DNA from: Actinomycetota bacterium
GTDB lineage: Bacteria; Actinomycetota; UBA4738
Reading direction: 5' to 3'
NCBI GenBank assembly: GCA_005888465.1
Contig: VAYJ01000146.1
Span: forward strand, 1 to 5,168
Length of the DNA: 5,168 nt
Of the stretch, positions 1 through 4,981 are shown one piece after another. The notes under the pieces are model-generated. The model was not told the DNA's origin. It did not search any database and saw only the letters and a list, made by a program, of their open reading frames with translations. Every line of letters starts with the position of its first letter. Within the stretch, counting starts at the first letter, position 1. A program made the position numbers and the translations under genes.

Positions 1-1
1 G

Positions 2-445
2 GTCCTGGAAGACAGCCTCGCAGAATTCGAAGGCGGCCTCGTGCTCGTCACCCACGACCGTTACATGCTCGACCGGGTCTCCACCATGATTCTTGCCCTC
101 GACGGCGCGGGCGGCGCGCAGACGTACGCGGACTACGCGCAGTGGGAAGCGGCCCGCCCGCAGCAGGCGCCGGCGCCCCGCGTCGTGGCCGACGAGTTGC
201 CCGCGCGGGAGCGCCCGCGGACCAAGCGGCTGGGCTACCTCGAGCAGCGGGAGTGGGAGGGCATGGAGCAGGCCATCCTCGCCGCGGAGACCGCGGTGGC
301 CGCGTGCCGCGGGGCCGCGGAGGACCCGGGCATCGCCTCCGATCCGGCCGCGCTCCAGACGCGCTACGCGGCTCTCGAGGCTGCCCGTGCCGAGGTCGCC
401 CGGCTCTACGATCGATGGGCGGAGCTCGAAGGCAAGCAAGCCTGA
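2..445 (+). CDS. ABC-F family ATPase, Uup-like, C-terminal part (5' end outside window)
   Basis: This is the last 147 residues of an ABC-F protein, a soluble twin-ATPase family that acts on ribosomes or nucleic acids rather than transporting anything. The reading frame is open from base 2, so the gene starts before the window. The visible part begins just after the second Walker B/D-loop region. It contains the H-loop (switch) motif VTHDRY with His at about residue 18 of the fragment, followed by LDRV, which is typical of ABC-F second domains. A proline- and alanine-rich linker follows (about 45-75). The tail (about 80-147) has the TKRLGYLEQREWE signature and alternating Leu/Ala/Glu, matching the C-terminal coiled-coil DNA-binding domain of Uup. 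Walker A and the signature motif are not in the window. The transporter gene starts 10 bases after the stop, so the two may share a transcript. Family assignment is secure; the exact subtype (Uup versus another ABC-F) is inferred from the tail. Confidence 0.9.
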   Translation, partial: VLEDSLAEFEGGLVLVTHDRYMLDRVSTMILALDGAGGAQTYADYAQWEAARPQQAPAPRVVADELPARERPRTKRLGYLEQREWEGMEQAILAAETAVAACRGAAEDPGIASDPAALQTRYAALEAARAEVARLYDRWAELEGKQA

Positions 446-455
446 CCGCCCCTTC

Positions 456-1388
456 GTGACTCCGGATCAGCGAAGCTTCGGAAGCGCGCGGGCCCTCGAA
501 GGCGCGCACGGGAACGCTCGCCGGCGCGGCTTCTGGCTGGTCGCCGCGGCGGCGCTCTGCTGGAGCAGTGGCGGCCTGTTCTCCCGTCTGATCACGACCG
601 ACCCGTGGACCACCGTCTTCTGGCGCTCGGCGTTCGGCGCCGCGTTTCTCTCCGCCGCGGTCGCGATCATCGAGCGCGGCCGGCTGGCCGCGGTGGTCCG
701 CCAGACGGGCTGGCCCGGCGTGCTGATGGCGGCCTGCTTCGCCACCGCTTCCACGTGCTTCATCATGGCCCTGGCGCACACCTCGGTGGCGAACACGCTG
801 GTCATCCAGAGCCTCTCGCCCTTCATCGCGGGGTTCGGGGGCTGGCTCTGCCTGGGCGAGCGGGTCCGCGGGCGCACCTGGGTGGCCATGAGCGCGGCGC
901 TCCTCGGCACCGTGGTGATGCTGTGGGGCGAGGCGGCCGCCGGCTCGCGCATCGGCGACGTGTTCGCCCTCAGCACCGCTACCGCCTTTGCCGCGGCCAC
1001 CGTGATCGTGCGCTGGCACCGGACCGTGCCCATGCCCGCGGCGGCCGCTCTGGCCGGCGCGCTCGCCGCCGTGGTCGCCGCCGGCCAGGCCCGTCCCTCC
1101 ACGGCCGGCGCGGGCGATCTCGCGCTCCTCGCGCTGTTCGGCATCGGCCAGCTCGGCGCCGGGCTCCTGCTCTTCACCGCGGGGGCGCGACTGATCCCGG
1201 TGGCGGAGGCCTCCCTCATCGCCGTGCTGGAGAGCGTCTTGGGGCCGGTCTGGGTGTGGCTCGCCGTGGGCGAGCGTCCCGGCGCCTACTCCTTGATCGG
1301 CGGGGCGGTGATCCTCTCAGCGCTCATCGTCCATACTGCGGCCGACCTCCTCCGCCCGCCCCAGCCCCCGCGCGCTCGGGTCGATTAG
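456..1388 (+). CDS. EamA/DMT superfamily transporter (10 TM)
   Basis: A 310-residue inner-membrane permease of the drug/metabolite transporter superfamily. Such proteins export or import small metabolites or amino acids, but the substrate cannot be read from the sequence. Two EamA repeats are visible: residues about 26-160 (starting FWLVAAAALCWSSGGLFSR) and about 166-298. Each ends with the family's helix-G-E pattern (CLGERV at 132-137 and AVGERP at 270-275). Hydrophobic segments alternate with short polar loops as expected for ten helices, and an Arg-rich stretch (ARRRG, 21-25) precedes helix 1, consistent with a cytoplasmic N-terminus. The chosen start is GTG at 456. It gives the usual family length, and it is the last plausible start before helix 1, although no good Shine-Dalgarno precedes it. 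Re-initiation after the ABC-F stop 10 bases upstream would explain that. The open frame extends much further upstream, but that part is a shadow of the ABC-F gene. The start is less certain than the gene. Confidence 0.9.
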   Translation: MTPDQRSFGSARALEGAHGNARRRGFWLVAAAALCWSSGGLFSRLITTDPWTTVFWRSAFGAAFLSAAVAIIERGRLAAVVRQTGWPGVLMAACFATASTCFIMALAHTSVANTLVIQSLSPFIAGFGGWLCLGERVRGRTWVAMSAALLGTVVMLWGEAAAGSRIGDVFALSTATAFAAATVIVRWHRTVPMPAAAALAGALAAVVAAGQARPSTAGAGDLALLALFGIGQLGAGLLLFTAGARLIPVAEASLIAVLESVLGPVWVWLAVGERPGAYSLIGGAVILSALIVHTAADLLRPPQPPRARVD

Positions 1389-1391
1389 AGG

Positions 1392-2294
1392 TCAGGGCCG
1401 GATCGCGATGATCCGCCCGTACTCGGAAGTGCCCGGGACTCCCGGGCCGCTCACGTCGCTACGCGCGCCCGAGACAATCGGGGACCAGGAGATGTGATCC
1501 ACGATGAAGCCCGACTGCTCGAAAAGCCCCACGAACTCCTCCCGGCTACGCACGGGATGGACGATCTGATGGGTCGTGTACAGGTCGGCCTGGCGGACGA
1601 TCTCGCGAGGATCGATGGATGTCGAGAGGTGGAGCGCCTCGGCCCCACGAGAGACAGCGTCACGAAAGGCTCGGGCCTGCTCCGGAGAGAAGGGCTTCGG
1701 CTCCGCGGTGGCGGCCGGTTGAATGCGGTTCGCCGTGACCACCGCACCACCCACGCACAGCAGCTCGCGCCACGTCTCGACCAATCTCCCGCGCTGCTTC
1801 TGGTCAAAGCGACCGAGGAACGAATGCGTGCAGATGATGTCGAAGGGGCGCTCGACTTCGTACTCGAAGATGTCCCGGTGGCAGATCGTGATCGGATATG
1901 CCATACGCTCCGCGTACCAGCGGTTCAGCGCGAGCGGTGTTTCGCACAGATCAAGCACGGTGATCTCGGGCTCGATGCTCCGGGCGCGCAGGGCCGCAAG
2001 CACATGGCCGAGAAGGGAGTAGTCGGCCGCGCCCGAGATCAGGATGCGGGGAACGCGCCGGCGGCCTACCGCCGTTTCCAGGGCCGCCCCGTAGAAGTCC
2101 GCGTGCCGCGCGGGCGTCATGACGAGCCCGAGCAGCCTGAGCAATTGCCACGGCCCGTGGTACCACGCGCAGCTCTCGCCGGTGGCCGGATCCTTGTGGC
2201 ACAGCGTCGAAGCGAGCCGCAGGGCAAGCGCCGCGGTCGAGGCGATGGGCTCGTCAACCGTCGGCAGGGTCACGCGGCCCTCCCCGAGGCTCAT
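1392..2294 (-). CDS. Class I SAM-dependent methyltransferase
   Basis: A 300-residue cytoplasmic protein predicted to transfer a methyl group from S-adenosylmethionine to an unidentified substrate. Residues about 10-80 form a helical N-terminal region (WYHGPWQLLRLLGLV at 44-58) that probably caps the substrate. The Rossmann-like core follows: motif I ILISGAADYSLLGHV (84-98), acidic strand-2 end VLDLCETPL (113-121, Asp115 the likely ribose ligand), HRDIFEY (139-145), motif IV FDIICTHSFLGRF (151-163) and GGAVVTANR (182-190). Motif I is SGAADYS rather than the textbook GxGxG. The start is ATG at 2294. It overlaps the upstream ligase stop (ATGA, 2291-2294) and has GCGAGG seven bases upstream. The frame stays open far upstream of this ATG, but that stretch is Arg/Ala/Pro-rich and is a shadow of the ligase gene. 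Translational coupling suggests it works on the product or carrier of the adjacent adenylating enzyme. An O- or N-methyltransferase cannot be distinguished here. Confidence 0.88.
   Translation of the reverse strand: MSLGEGRVTLPTVDEPIASTAALALRLASTLCHKDPATGESCAWYHGPWQLLRLLGLVMTPARHADFYGAALETAVGRRRVPRILISGAADYSLLGHVLAALRARSIEPEITVLDLCETPLALNRWYAERMAYPITICHRDIFEYEVERPFDIICTHSFLGRFDQKQRGRLVETWRELLCVGGAVVTANRIQPAATAEPKPFSPEQARAFRDAVSRGAEALHLSTSIDPREIVRQADLYTTHQIVHPVRSREEFVGLFEQSGFIVDHISWSPIVSGARSDVSGPGVPGTSEYGRIIAIRP
1395..1418. terminator. Hairpin at convergent gene junction, possible bidirectional terminator
   Basis: The arms GGG-C-CGGATC (1395-1404) and GATCCG-CCC (1410-1418) can pair into a nine-base-pair stem with one bulged C and a five-base loop. 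It begins 7 bases after the transporter stop and lies inside the last codons of the convergent methyltransferase gene. There is no T-run on either side, so it is not a classic intrinsic terminator. A role in stopping or protecting both transcripts is inferred from position only. Confidence 0.35.
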
Positions 2295-3652
2295 CCCGTC
2301 GCCTCGCAGACGAAATCCTCGAACTTGCCCGCGTCGTTTCTCGGGAGCTCGTCGAAGTAAGTGAAGTCGAGCTCGAATCGATAGGGCAGGTTCGCGAGGA
2401 TGTAGGCGCGAAGGGCCCGCTCTTCCCGCCGCGTGAGCGGGCGCGCGGTGACCAGCCGTGCTTCGATCCGCTGGAGGCTCTTCTGCACGAACTGGTGTTG
2501 CACGATAGGCGCGAGCTCCGGCAGCTTCCGCGTCCCGAAGGCCGGCCAGTACCGCTCGCCCGTGGGAGCCACGAGGAGGGCGTTCCGCTCGCGTCCGAGG
2601 ATCCGCTTCAGCACGGCCAGCCCACGGCCGCATGGACACGGCCCGTCGAGCTCGGCCCAGTCGCCGATCTCGTAACGAAGCACCGGCATCGCGTAGTTGT
2701 TGAGCGGGGTCACGAGCACCCGCCCCGTCTGACCGGGACGACACGGCTCACCCCGCTCGTCCACCACCTCGACGAACATCGTTTCGGCCTGAACGTGATA
2801 GTGCTCGTGGGCCGGACATTGGAGCGCGACGATCCCGACTTCTTGCGCGCTGTAGACGTCGATGACGGACAGATCCCACGCGCGTCGACATTCCTCGCGC
2901 GTCCCCGCGGAGAGCACCTCGCCGAACGTCGTCACGTGCTCGAGGTGCGGAAACACGATCCCACGCTCCCGGCAGTGGGCGGCCAGGAACCTGACATTCG
3001 ACGGGAAGGTCATGAGGTAATCGGGATCTTCCCGGAGGAGCCACTCGGCCTGCTGAGCGATGCTGGCGCCGATGCTCAGGATGCTGCTGGGTCCGGTCGC
3101 GAAGGGAAAAGTCGCACTGTCCCCCCACCGGTCGAGATGGAGACCGTGCGGGTAGTCGTACGTTCCACCGTGCACGCGACGGATGGAGGCAAACTTCGCC
3201 GCGAAGTCGTAAGGATGCCACAGGCAGTGGCGCAGCATGAGTGCCTTGCCGACCACGGCGTCGAAGATCGTCCCCCGCACGGTGACCGGCGTCCCGGTGG
3301 ATCCGGAGGACCTGGTCGTCAGGATCTTCCCGTGCTCGGCGGGCACGGCCGTGCTCTCGAGATCGCCGCCGGCCTGCTGGATGTCCCGGCGTGTCAGCGG
3401 TGCCAGCCGTTGCCAGCGCTCCAGATCGATGGGACGTCCCGGCTCCAGGCCCGCCGCGGCCAGCCGGGCGCCATGGAACGGCACCGTGCGCCACGCATGG
3501 GCAACCAGCCGGGCGAGCTCACGGAGCTGGTGTTCGAGAAGCTGCTCGGCGGGCCACCACTGGCTATCCTGGAGACGCTTCTGGTAGGCGAGCACGCCGG
3601 GACCCGCCGGCGCCAGAGCGGCGCCATCGGGTCCGACCGGACTGCGTGTCAC
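2291..3652 (-). CDS. Phenylacetate-CoA ligase-like (PaaK/CapK family) adenylate-forming enzyme
   Basis: A 453-residue member of the ANL superfamily, most like the short PaaK/coenzyme F390 synthetase group. Such enzymes activate a carboxylic acid with ATP and usually transfer it to CoA or another acceptor. Visible motifs: phosphate-binding loop TTRSSGSTGTP (112-122), aromatic/acid-site YSAQEVG (267-273), RYEIGDW (326-332; Asp331 the expected ATP ribose contact), hinge region LKRILGRERN (348-357) and a small C-terminal domain ending NDAGKFEDF (439-447), with Lys443 at the catalytic A10 position. Cys279, His282 and His284, plus Cys339 and Cys341, form a cluster of the kind that binds zinc in some relatives. 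The start is GTG at 3652, the only start codon after the in-frame stop at 3686-3688, apart from a GTG at about residue 20. The Shine-Dalgarno is weak. The gene follows the PPC-like gene by 33 bases and overlaps the methyltransferase by four. The acid substrate is unknown; a true phenylacetate pathway is not supported because no other paa gene is present. Confidence 0.9.
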   Translation of the reverse strand: MTRSPVGPDGAALAPAGPGVLAYQKRLQDSQWWPAEQLLEHQLRELARLVAHAWRTVPFHGARLAAAGLEPGRPIDLERWQRLAPLTRRDIQQAGGDLESTAVPAEHGKILTTRSSGSTGTPVTVRGTIFDAVVGKALMLRHCLWHPYDFAAKFASIRRVHGGTYDYPHGLHLDRWGDSATFPFATGPSSILSIGASIAQQAEWLLREDPDYLMTFPSNVRFLAAHCRERGIVFPHLEHVTTFGEVLSAGTREECRRAWDLSVIDVYSAQEVGIVALQCPAHEHYHVQAETMFVEVVDERGEPCRPGQTGRVLVTPLNNYAMPVLRYEIGDWAELDGPCPCGRGLAVLKRILGRERNALLVAPTGERYWPAFGTRKLPELAPIVQHQFVQKSLQRIEARLVTARPLTRREERALRAYILANLPYRFELDFTYFDELPRNDAGKFEDFVCEATG

Positions 3653-3674
3653 CTCTAGCCGGGCAGAAGCGGCC

Positions 3675-3699
3675 GAAGCGCGCTCCTAGGAGCGCCTTC
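3675..3699 (-). terminator. Perfect palindrome over the PPC-like gene stop; possible attenuator or terminator
   Basis: GCGCTCCTAGGAGCGC (3680-3695) is a perfect 16-base palindrome containing the TAG stop of the secreted-protein gene. The flanking GAAG/CTTC (3675-3678 and 3696-3699) extends the stem to about ten pairs around a CTAG loop, with one bulge. No T-run follows on the minus strand. It could reduce read-through from the secreted-protein gene into the ligase gene, or stabilise the upstream message. Function is inferred from position and symmetry. Confidence 0.35.
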
Positions 3700-4249
3700 T
3701 CCGCCGAACCGTGTCGAGACCCACAGCCGCCAGCCCCGCGGCAAGCAGAACGATGGCCGCAGGGGCAGAAACGCGCGCTCCGGCGACGGTCAGCCTGGCG
3801 GTGTAGCCTTCGGCACAACAGCTGCTATTGGGAGGAGCAGGGGAGGTAATGCCAAAGAAGAGCTCCCCGCTGCCGGGAATTGTGCCGGTCAGATGGACCA
3901 ACGTCGACCCGCCAGAGAAAACGGAGTCCACGGCTGGGCCTCCGCTCGTGTAACGCCCGGCAAGCAAAGTGGCAAACTCCGCAGTGGGGTGATTAAAGGC
4001 GAAGTCGAAGCTTCCCCCCGGCGGCAGCCCCGTGTAGTGGAAGAAGTCGGCAAGATCGGGAAAGTTGCAAGGAAAGCCGGTATTCAGACACAGTGTCCCC
4101 GAAATCGTGTCCCCGACGCTCGCGGGCTGGGCAGCAGCAAATGAGTTGTTCGGCTCGGTGTCGAGGGTCGCCGCTCCCGCCGAAGCAGGTATCGCCACAA
4201 TTGCCGCGGAACCCAGCGCTGCCCTTGCAATCTTCGTCAGATCGGCCAT
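3686..4249 (-). CDS. Secreted PPC/DVUA0089-like domain protein with PEP-CTERM/VPxPA-like sorting tail
   Basis: A 187-residue exported protein. Residues 1-27 are a signal peptide: Lys6/Arg9, a hydrophobic core and a likely cut after ASAGA. The mature part opens with DTEPNNSFAAAQ (30-41) and continues with GDTISGTL, DLADFFHYTGLPPGGSFDFAF (65-85) and a Gly-rich beta-strand pattern. This is the hallmark of pre-peptidase C-terminal (PPC)/DVUA0089-type beta-sandwich domains, which are extracellular and non-catalytic. Four cysteines (54, 61, 144, 145) could make two disulphides. The tail VSAPAAIVLLAAGLAAVGL (160-178) plus five arginines (182-186) resembles PEP-CTERM/VPLPA sorting signals cut by exosortases, although the canonical VPEP box is replaced by VSAP. 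The start is ATG at 4249, with GGGAGG five bases upstream. A TTG seven codons earlier is rejected because that Shine-Dalgarno lies inside it. A sigma-54 promoter lies upstream. The specific role is unknown; a surface or matrix protein is inferred. Confidence 0.85.
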   Translation of the reverse strand: MADLTKIARAALGSAAIVAIPASAGAATLDTEPNNSFAAAQPASVGDTISGTLCLNTGFPCNFPDLADFFHYTGLPPGGSFDFAFNHPTAEFATLLAGRYTSGGPAVDSVFSGGSTLVHLTGTIPGSGELFFGITSPAPPNSSCCAEGYTARLTVAGARVSAPAAIVLLAAGLAAVGLDTVRRRRRS

Positions 4250-4254
4250 GAGAG

Positions 4255-4260
4255 CCTCCC
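4255..4260 (-). promoter_or_regulatory. Shine-Dalgarno of the secreted PPC-like gene
   Basis: GGGAGG on the minus strand ends five bases before ATG 4249. It is the strongest ribosome-binding site in the window, and it decides the start in favour of this ATG over the upstream in-frame TTG at 4270. Confidence 0.75.
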
Positions 4261-4329
4261 GTACCGACAACTGTGCCCTTCGCTCAATGAATCAGCCACA
4301 ACACTCGTGAGGCAAACGCACAGGAATCC

Positions 4330-4344
4330 GCAATCGCCGTGCCA
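4330..4344 (-). promoter_or_regulatory. Sigma-54 (RpoN) -24/-12 promoter
   Basis: The minus strand reads C-TGGCACG-GCGA-TTGC-G. This matches all eleven fixed bases of the YTGGCACG-N4-TTGC consensus with exact -24 GG to -12 GC spacing; only the A/T preferred after TTGC is missing. The predicted transcription start is near 4318, giving a leader of about 69 bases to ATG 4249. It points at the secreted PPC/PEP-CTERM-like gene and possibly the ligase and methyltransferase genes behind it. Such a promoter needs an activator ATPase (an enhancer-binding protein), which is not encoded in the window. The match is seen directly; activity is inferred. Confidence 0.75.
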
Positions 4345-4345
4345 G

Positions 4346-4412
4346 TTTACAGATCCTCGCTAAGTCAGTACCTTTCACGCCGAGCCTGAGATGACACCGA
4401 ACGAGATGTAAA
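4346..4412. repeat. Spaced inverted repeat TTTACA...TGTAAA beside the sigma-54 promoter
   Basis: TTTACAGATCCTCG (from 4346) and the reverse complement of CGAGATGTAAA (4402-4412) share TTTACA followed by a CTCG run, in opposite orientation about 55 bases apart. The near arm touches the -24 box; the far arm lies in the zone where an enhancer-binding protein site would be expected. The arms are short, so chance is possible. Confidence 0.3.
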
Positions 4413-4482
4413 GTCCGGCGACAGCTCGACGGACCACGGAGCTCCGAGCGCCCAGATCGAGTGAACGAGTTGCCGCTCCGAC

Positions 4483-4935
4483 TTACGCGTGTCGATTCCG
4501 GGTGAGGAAGCGGTCCAGTTGATTGGCGAAGAGGTGGCTGTCGGTCTGGTCGAACGGCGCCGGGCCGCCGAGAATGGCGCCGGCCCCGCGGAGCTCTTGC
4601 ATGAGGTTGCGCATGGCGAGGCGCTCGCGGACGTTGTCTTCGGAGTAGAGCTCTCCTCGCGGGTCGAGCGCGTGCGCTCCGCGCGCGATCACCTCGGCGG
4701 CCAGGGGTATGTCGGCCGTGATCACCAGGTCCCCGGGCCGCATCTCTTTCACGATCCGGTGATCGGCCACATCGAAGCCCTTCGCCACCCTGACGCTCTT
4801 GATGAACTGTGAAGGCGGCGTGCGGAGCGGAGCGTTGGCGACCAGCGTGGTCAGGACCTGCGCGCGCTCGGCGGCCCGAAACAGGATCCCCTTGATGACT
4901 TGAGGGCACGCGTCGGCATCCACCCAGATCTGCAC
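4483..4935 (-). CDS. yaiI: YaiI/YqxD family protein (UPF0178, PIN-like)
   Basis: A 150-residue protein of a widespread, poorly characterised family with a PIN-like fold; members are suspected nucleases or RNA-related proteins, but the biochemical role is not established. Family hallmarks run in order: IWVDADACP (3-11) with two adjacent Asp residues, a conserved central segment GDLVITADIPLAAE (68-81), LDPRGELYSEDNVRERLAMRNLMQELR (90-116, given here as the conserved block), and GGPAPFDQTDSHLFANQLDRFL (123-144). The acidic residues Asp6, Asp8 and Asp75 are where a metal site would be expected. Length matches the family norm of about 150. The start is GTG at 4935, directly before the conserved QIWVDADAC, with AAAGG about seven bases upstream. 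It lies 46 bases downstream of the sigma factor gene on the same strand and may share its transcript. Identity is very secure; function is not. Confidence 0.95.
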   Translation of the reverse strand: MQIWVDADACPQVIKGILFRAAERAQVLTTLVANAPLRTPPSQFIKSVRVAKGFDVADHRIVKEMRPGDLVITADIPLAAEVIARGAHALDPRGELYSEDNVRERLAMRNLMQELRGAGAILGGPAPFDQTDSHLFANQLDRFLTRNRHA

Positions 4936-4947
4936 TCAGCGCCTTTC

Positions 4948-4964
4948 CGCGCCAGAACGGCGCG
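4948..4964. other. Small hairpin between the sigma factor and yaiI-family genes
   Basis: CGCGCC (4948-4953) and GGCGCG (4959-4964) pair perfectly around a five-base loop. On the minus strand the hairpin ends just before the GGAAAGG ribosome-binding region of the yaiI-family gene. It has no T-run, so it is more likely a processing, stability or translation element, or chance in GC-rich DNA, than a terminator. Confidence 0.25.
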
Positions 4965-4981
4965 TGAAGATCGGTCCTCCC

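Larger units (their letters stand above)
4250..4482 (-). other. Intergenic regulatory region between the yaiI-family gene and the secreted-protein gene
   Basis: This 233-base stretch holds the sigma-54 promoter, the Shine-Dalgarno, the spaced TTTACA/TGTAAA repeat and a ten-base palindrome CGGAGCTCCG at 4437-4446. It is visibly less GC-rich than the flanking genes. No convincing coding frame crosses it, and no T-run terminator follows the yaiI-family stop at 4483. A separate sigma-70 promoter was not recognised. Confidence 0.6.

Noticed and set aside
48..1019. Long minus-strand open frame of 323 codons opposite the ABC-F and transporter genes
   Set aside because: Its translation is Arg/Ala/Pro/Gly-rich with no domain pattern; it is an antisense shadow of GC-rich coding DNA.
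2295..2744. N-terminal extension of the methyltransferase frame
   Set aside because: The frame is open but low-complexity (Arg/Ala/Pro) and overlaps the ligase completely; ATG 2294 has a Shine-Dalgarno and a coupled ATGA overlap.
2291..3652. Assignment of the ligase as a true phenylacetate-CoA ligase (paaK) of the paa catabolic pathway
   Set aside because: No other paa genes are nearby, the neighbours are a methyltransferase and a secreted protein, and the Cys/His cluster points to another PaaK-like branch.
2495..3658. Plus-strand open frame of 387 codons opposite the ligase
   Set aside because: Composition is Arg/Gly/Pro/His-rich with no motif, while the opposite frame has all the ANL motifs; antisense shadow.
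4250..4270. TTG start giving a 194-residue version of the secreted protein
   Set aside because: The GGGAGG ribosome-binding site lies between this TTG and ATG 4249, and the signal peptide is properly formed from the ATG.
4437..4446. CGGAGCTCCG palindrome as a terminator for the yaiI-family gene
   Set aside because: Only ten bases, leaving almost no loop, with no T-run; such palindromes are common by chance in GC-rich DNA.
4292..4480. Possible remnant gene in the intergenic region (frame reading KGTDLARICKLARRLRIPVRLP)
   Set aside because: It resembles the end of an HTH or toxin-like protein only loosely, is just the tail of a yaiI-gene shadow frame, and overlaps the sigma-54 promoter; no start or family match supports it.
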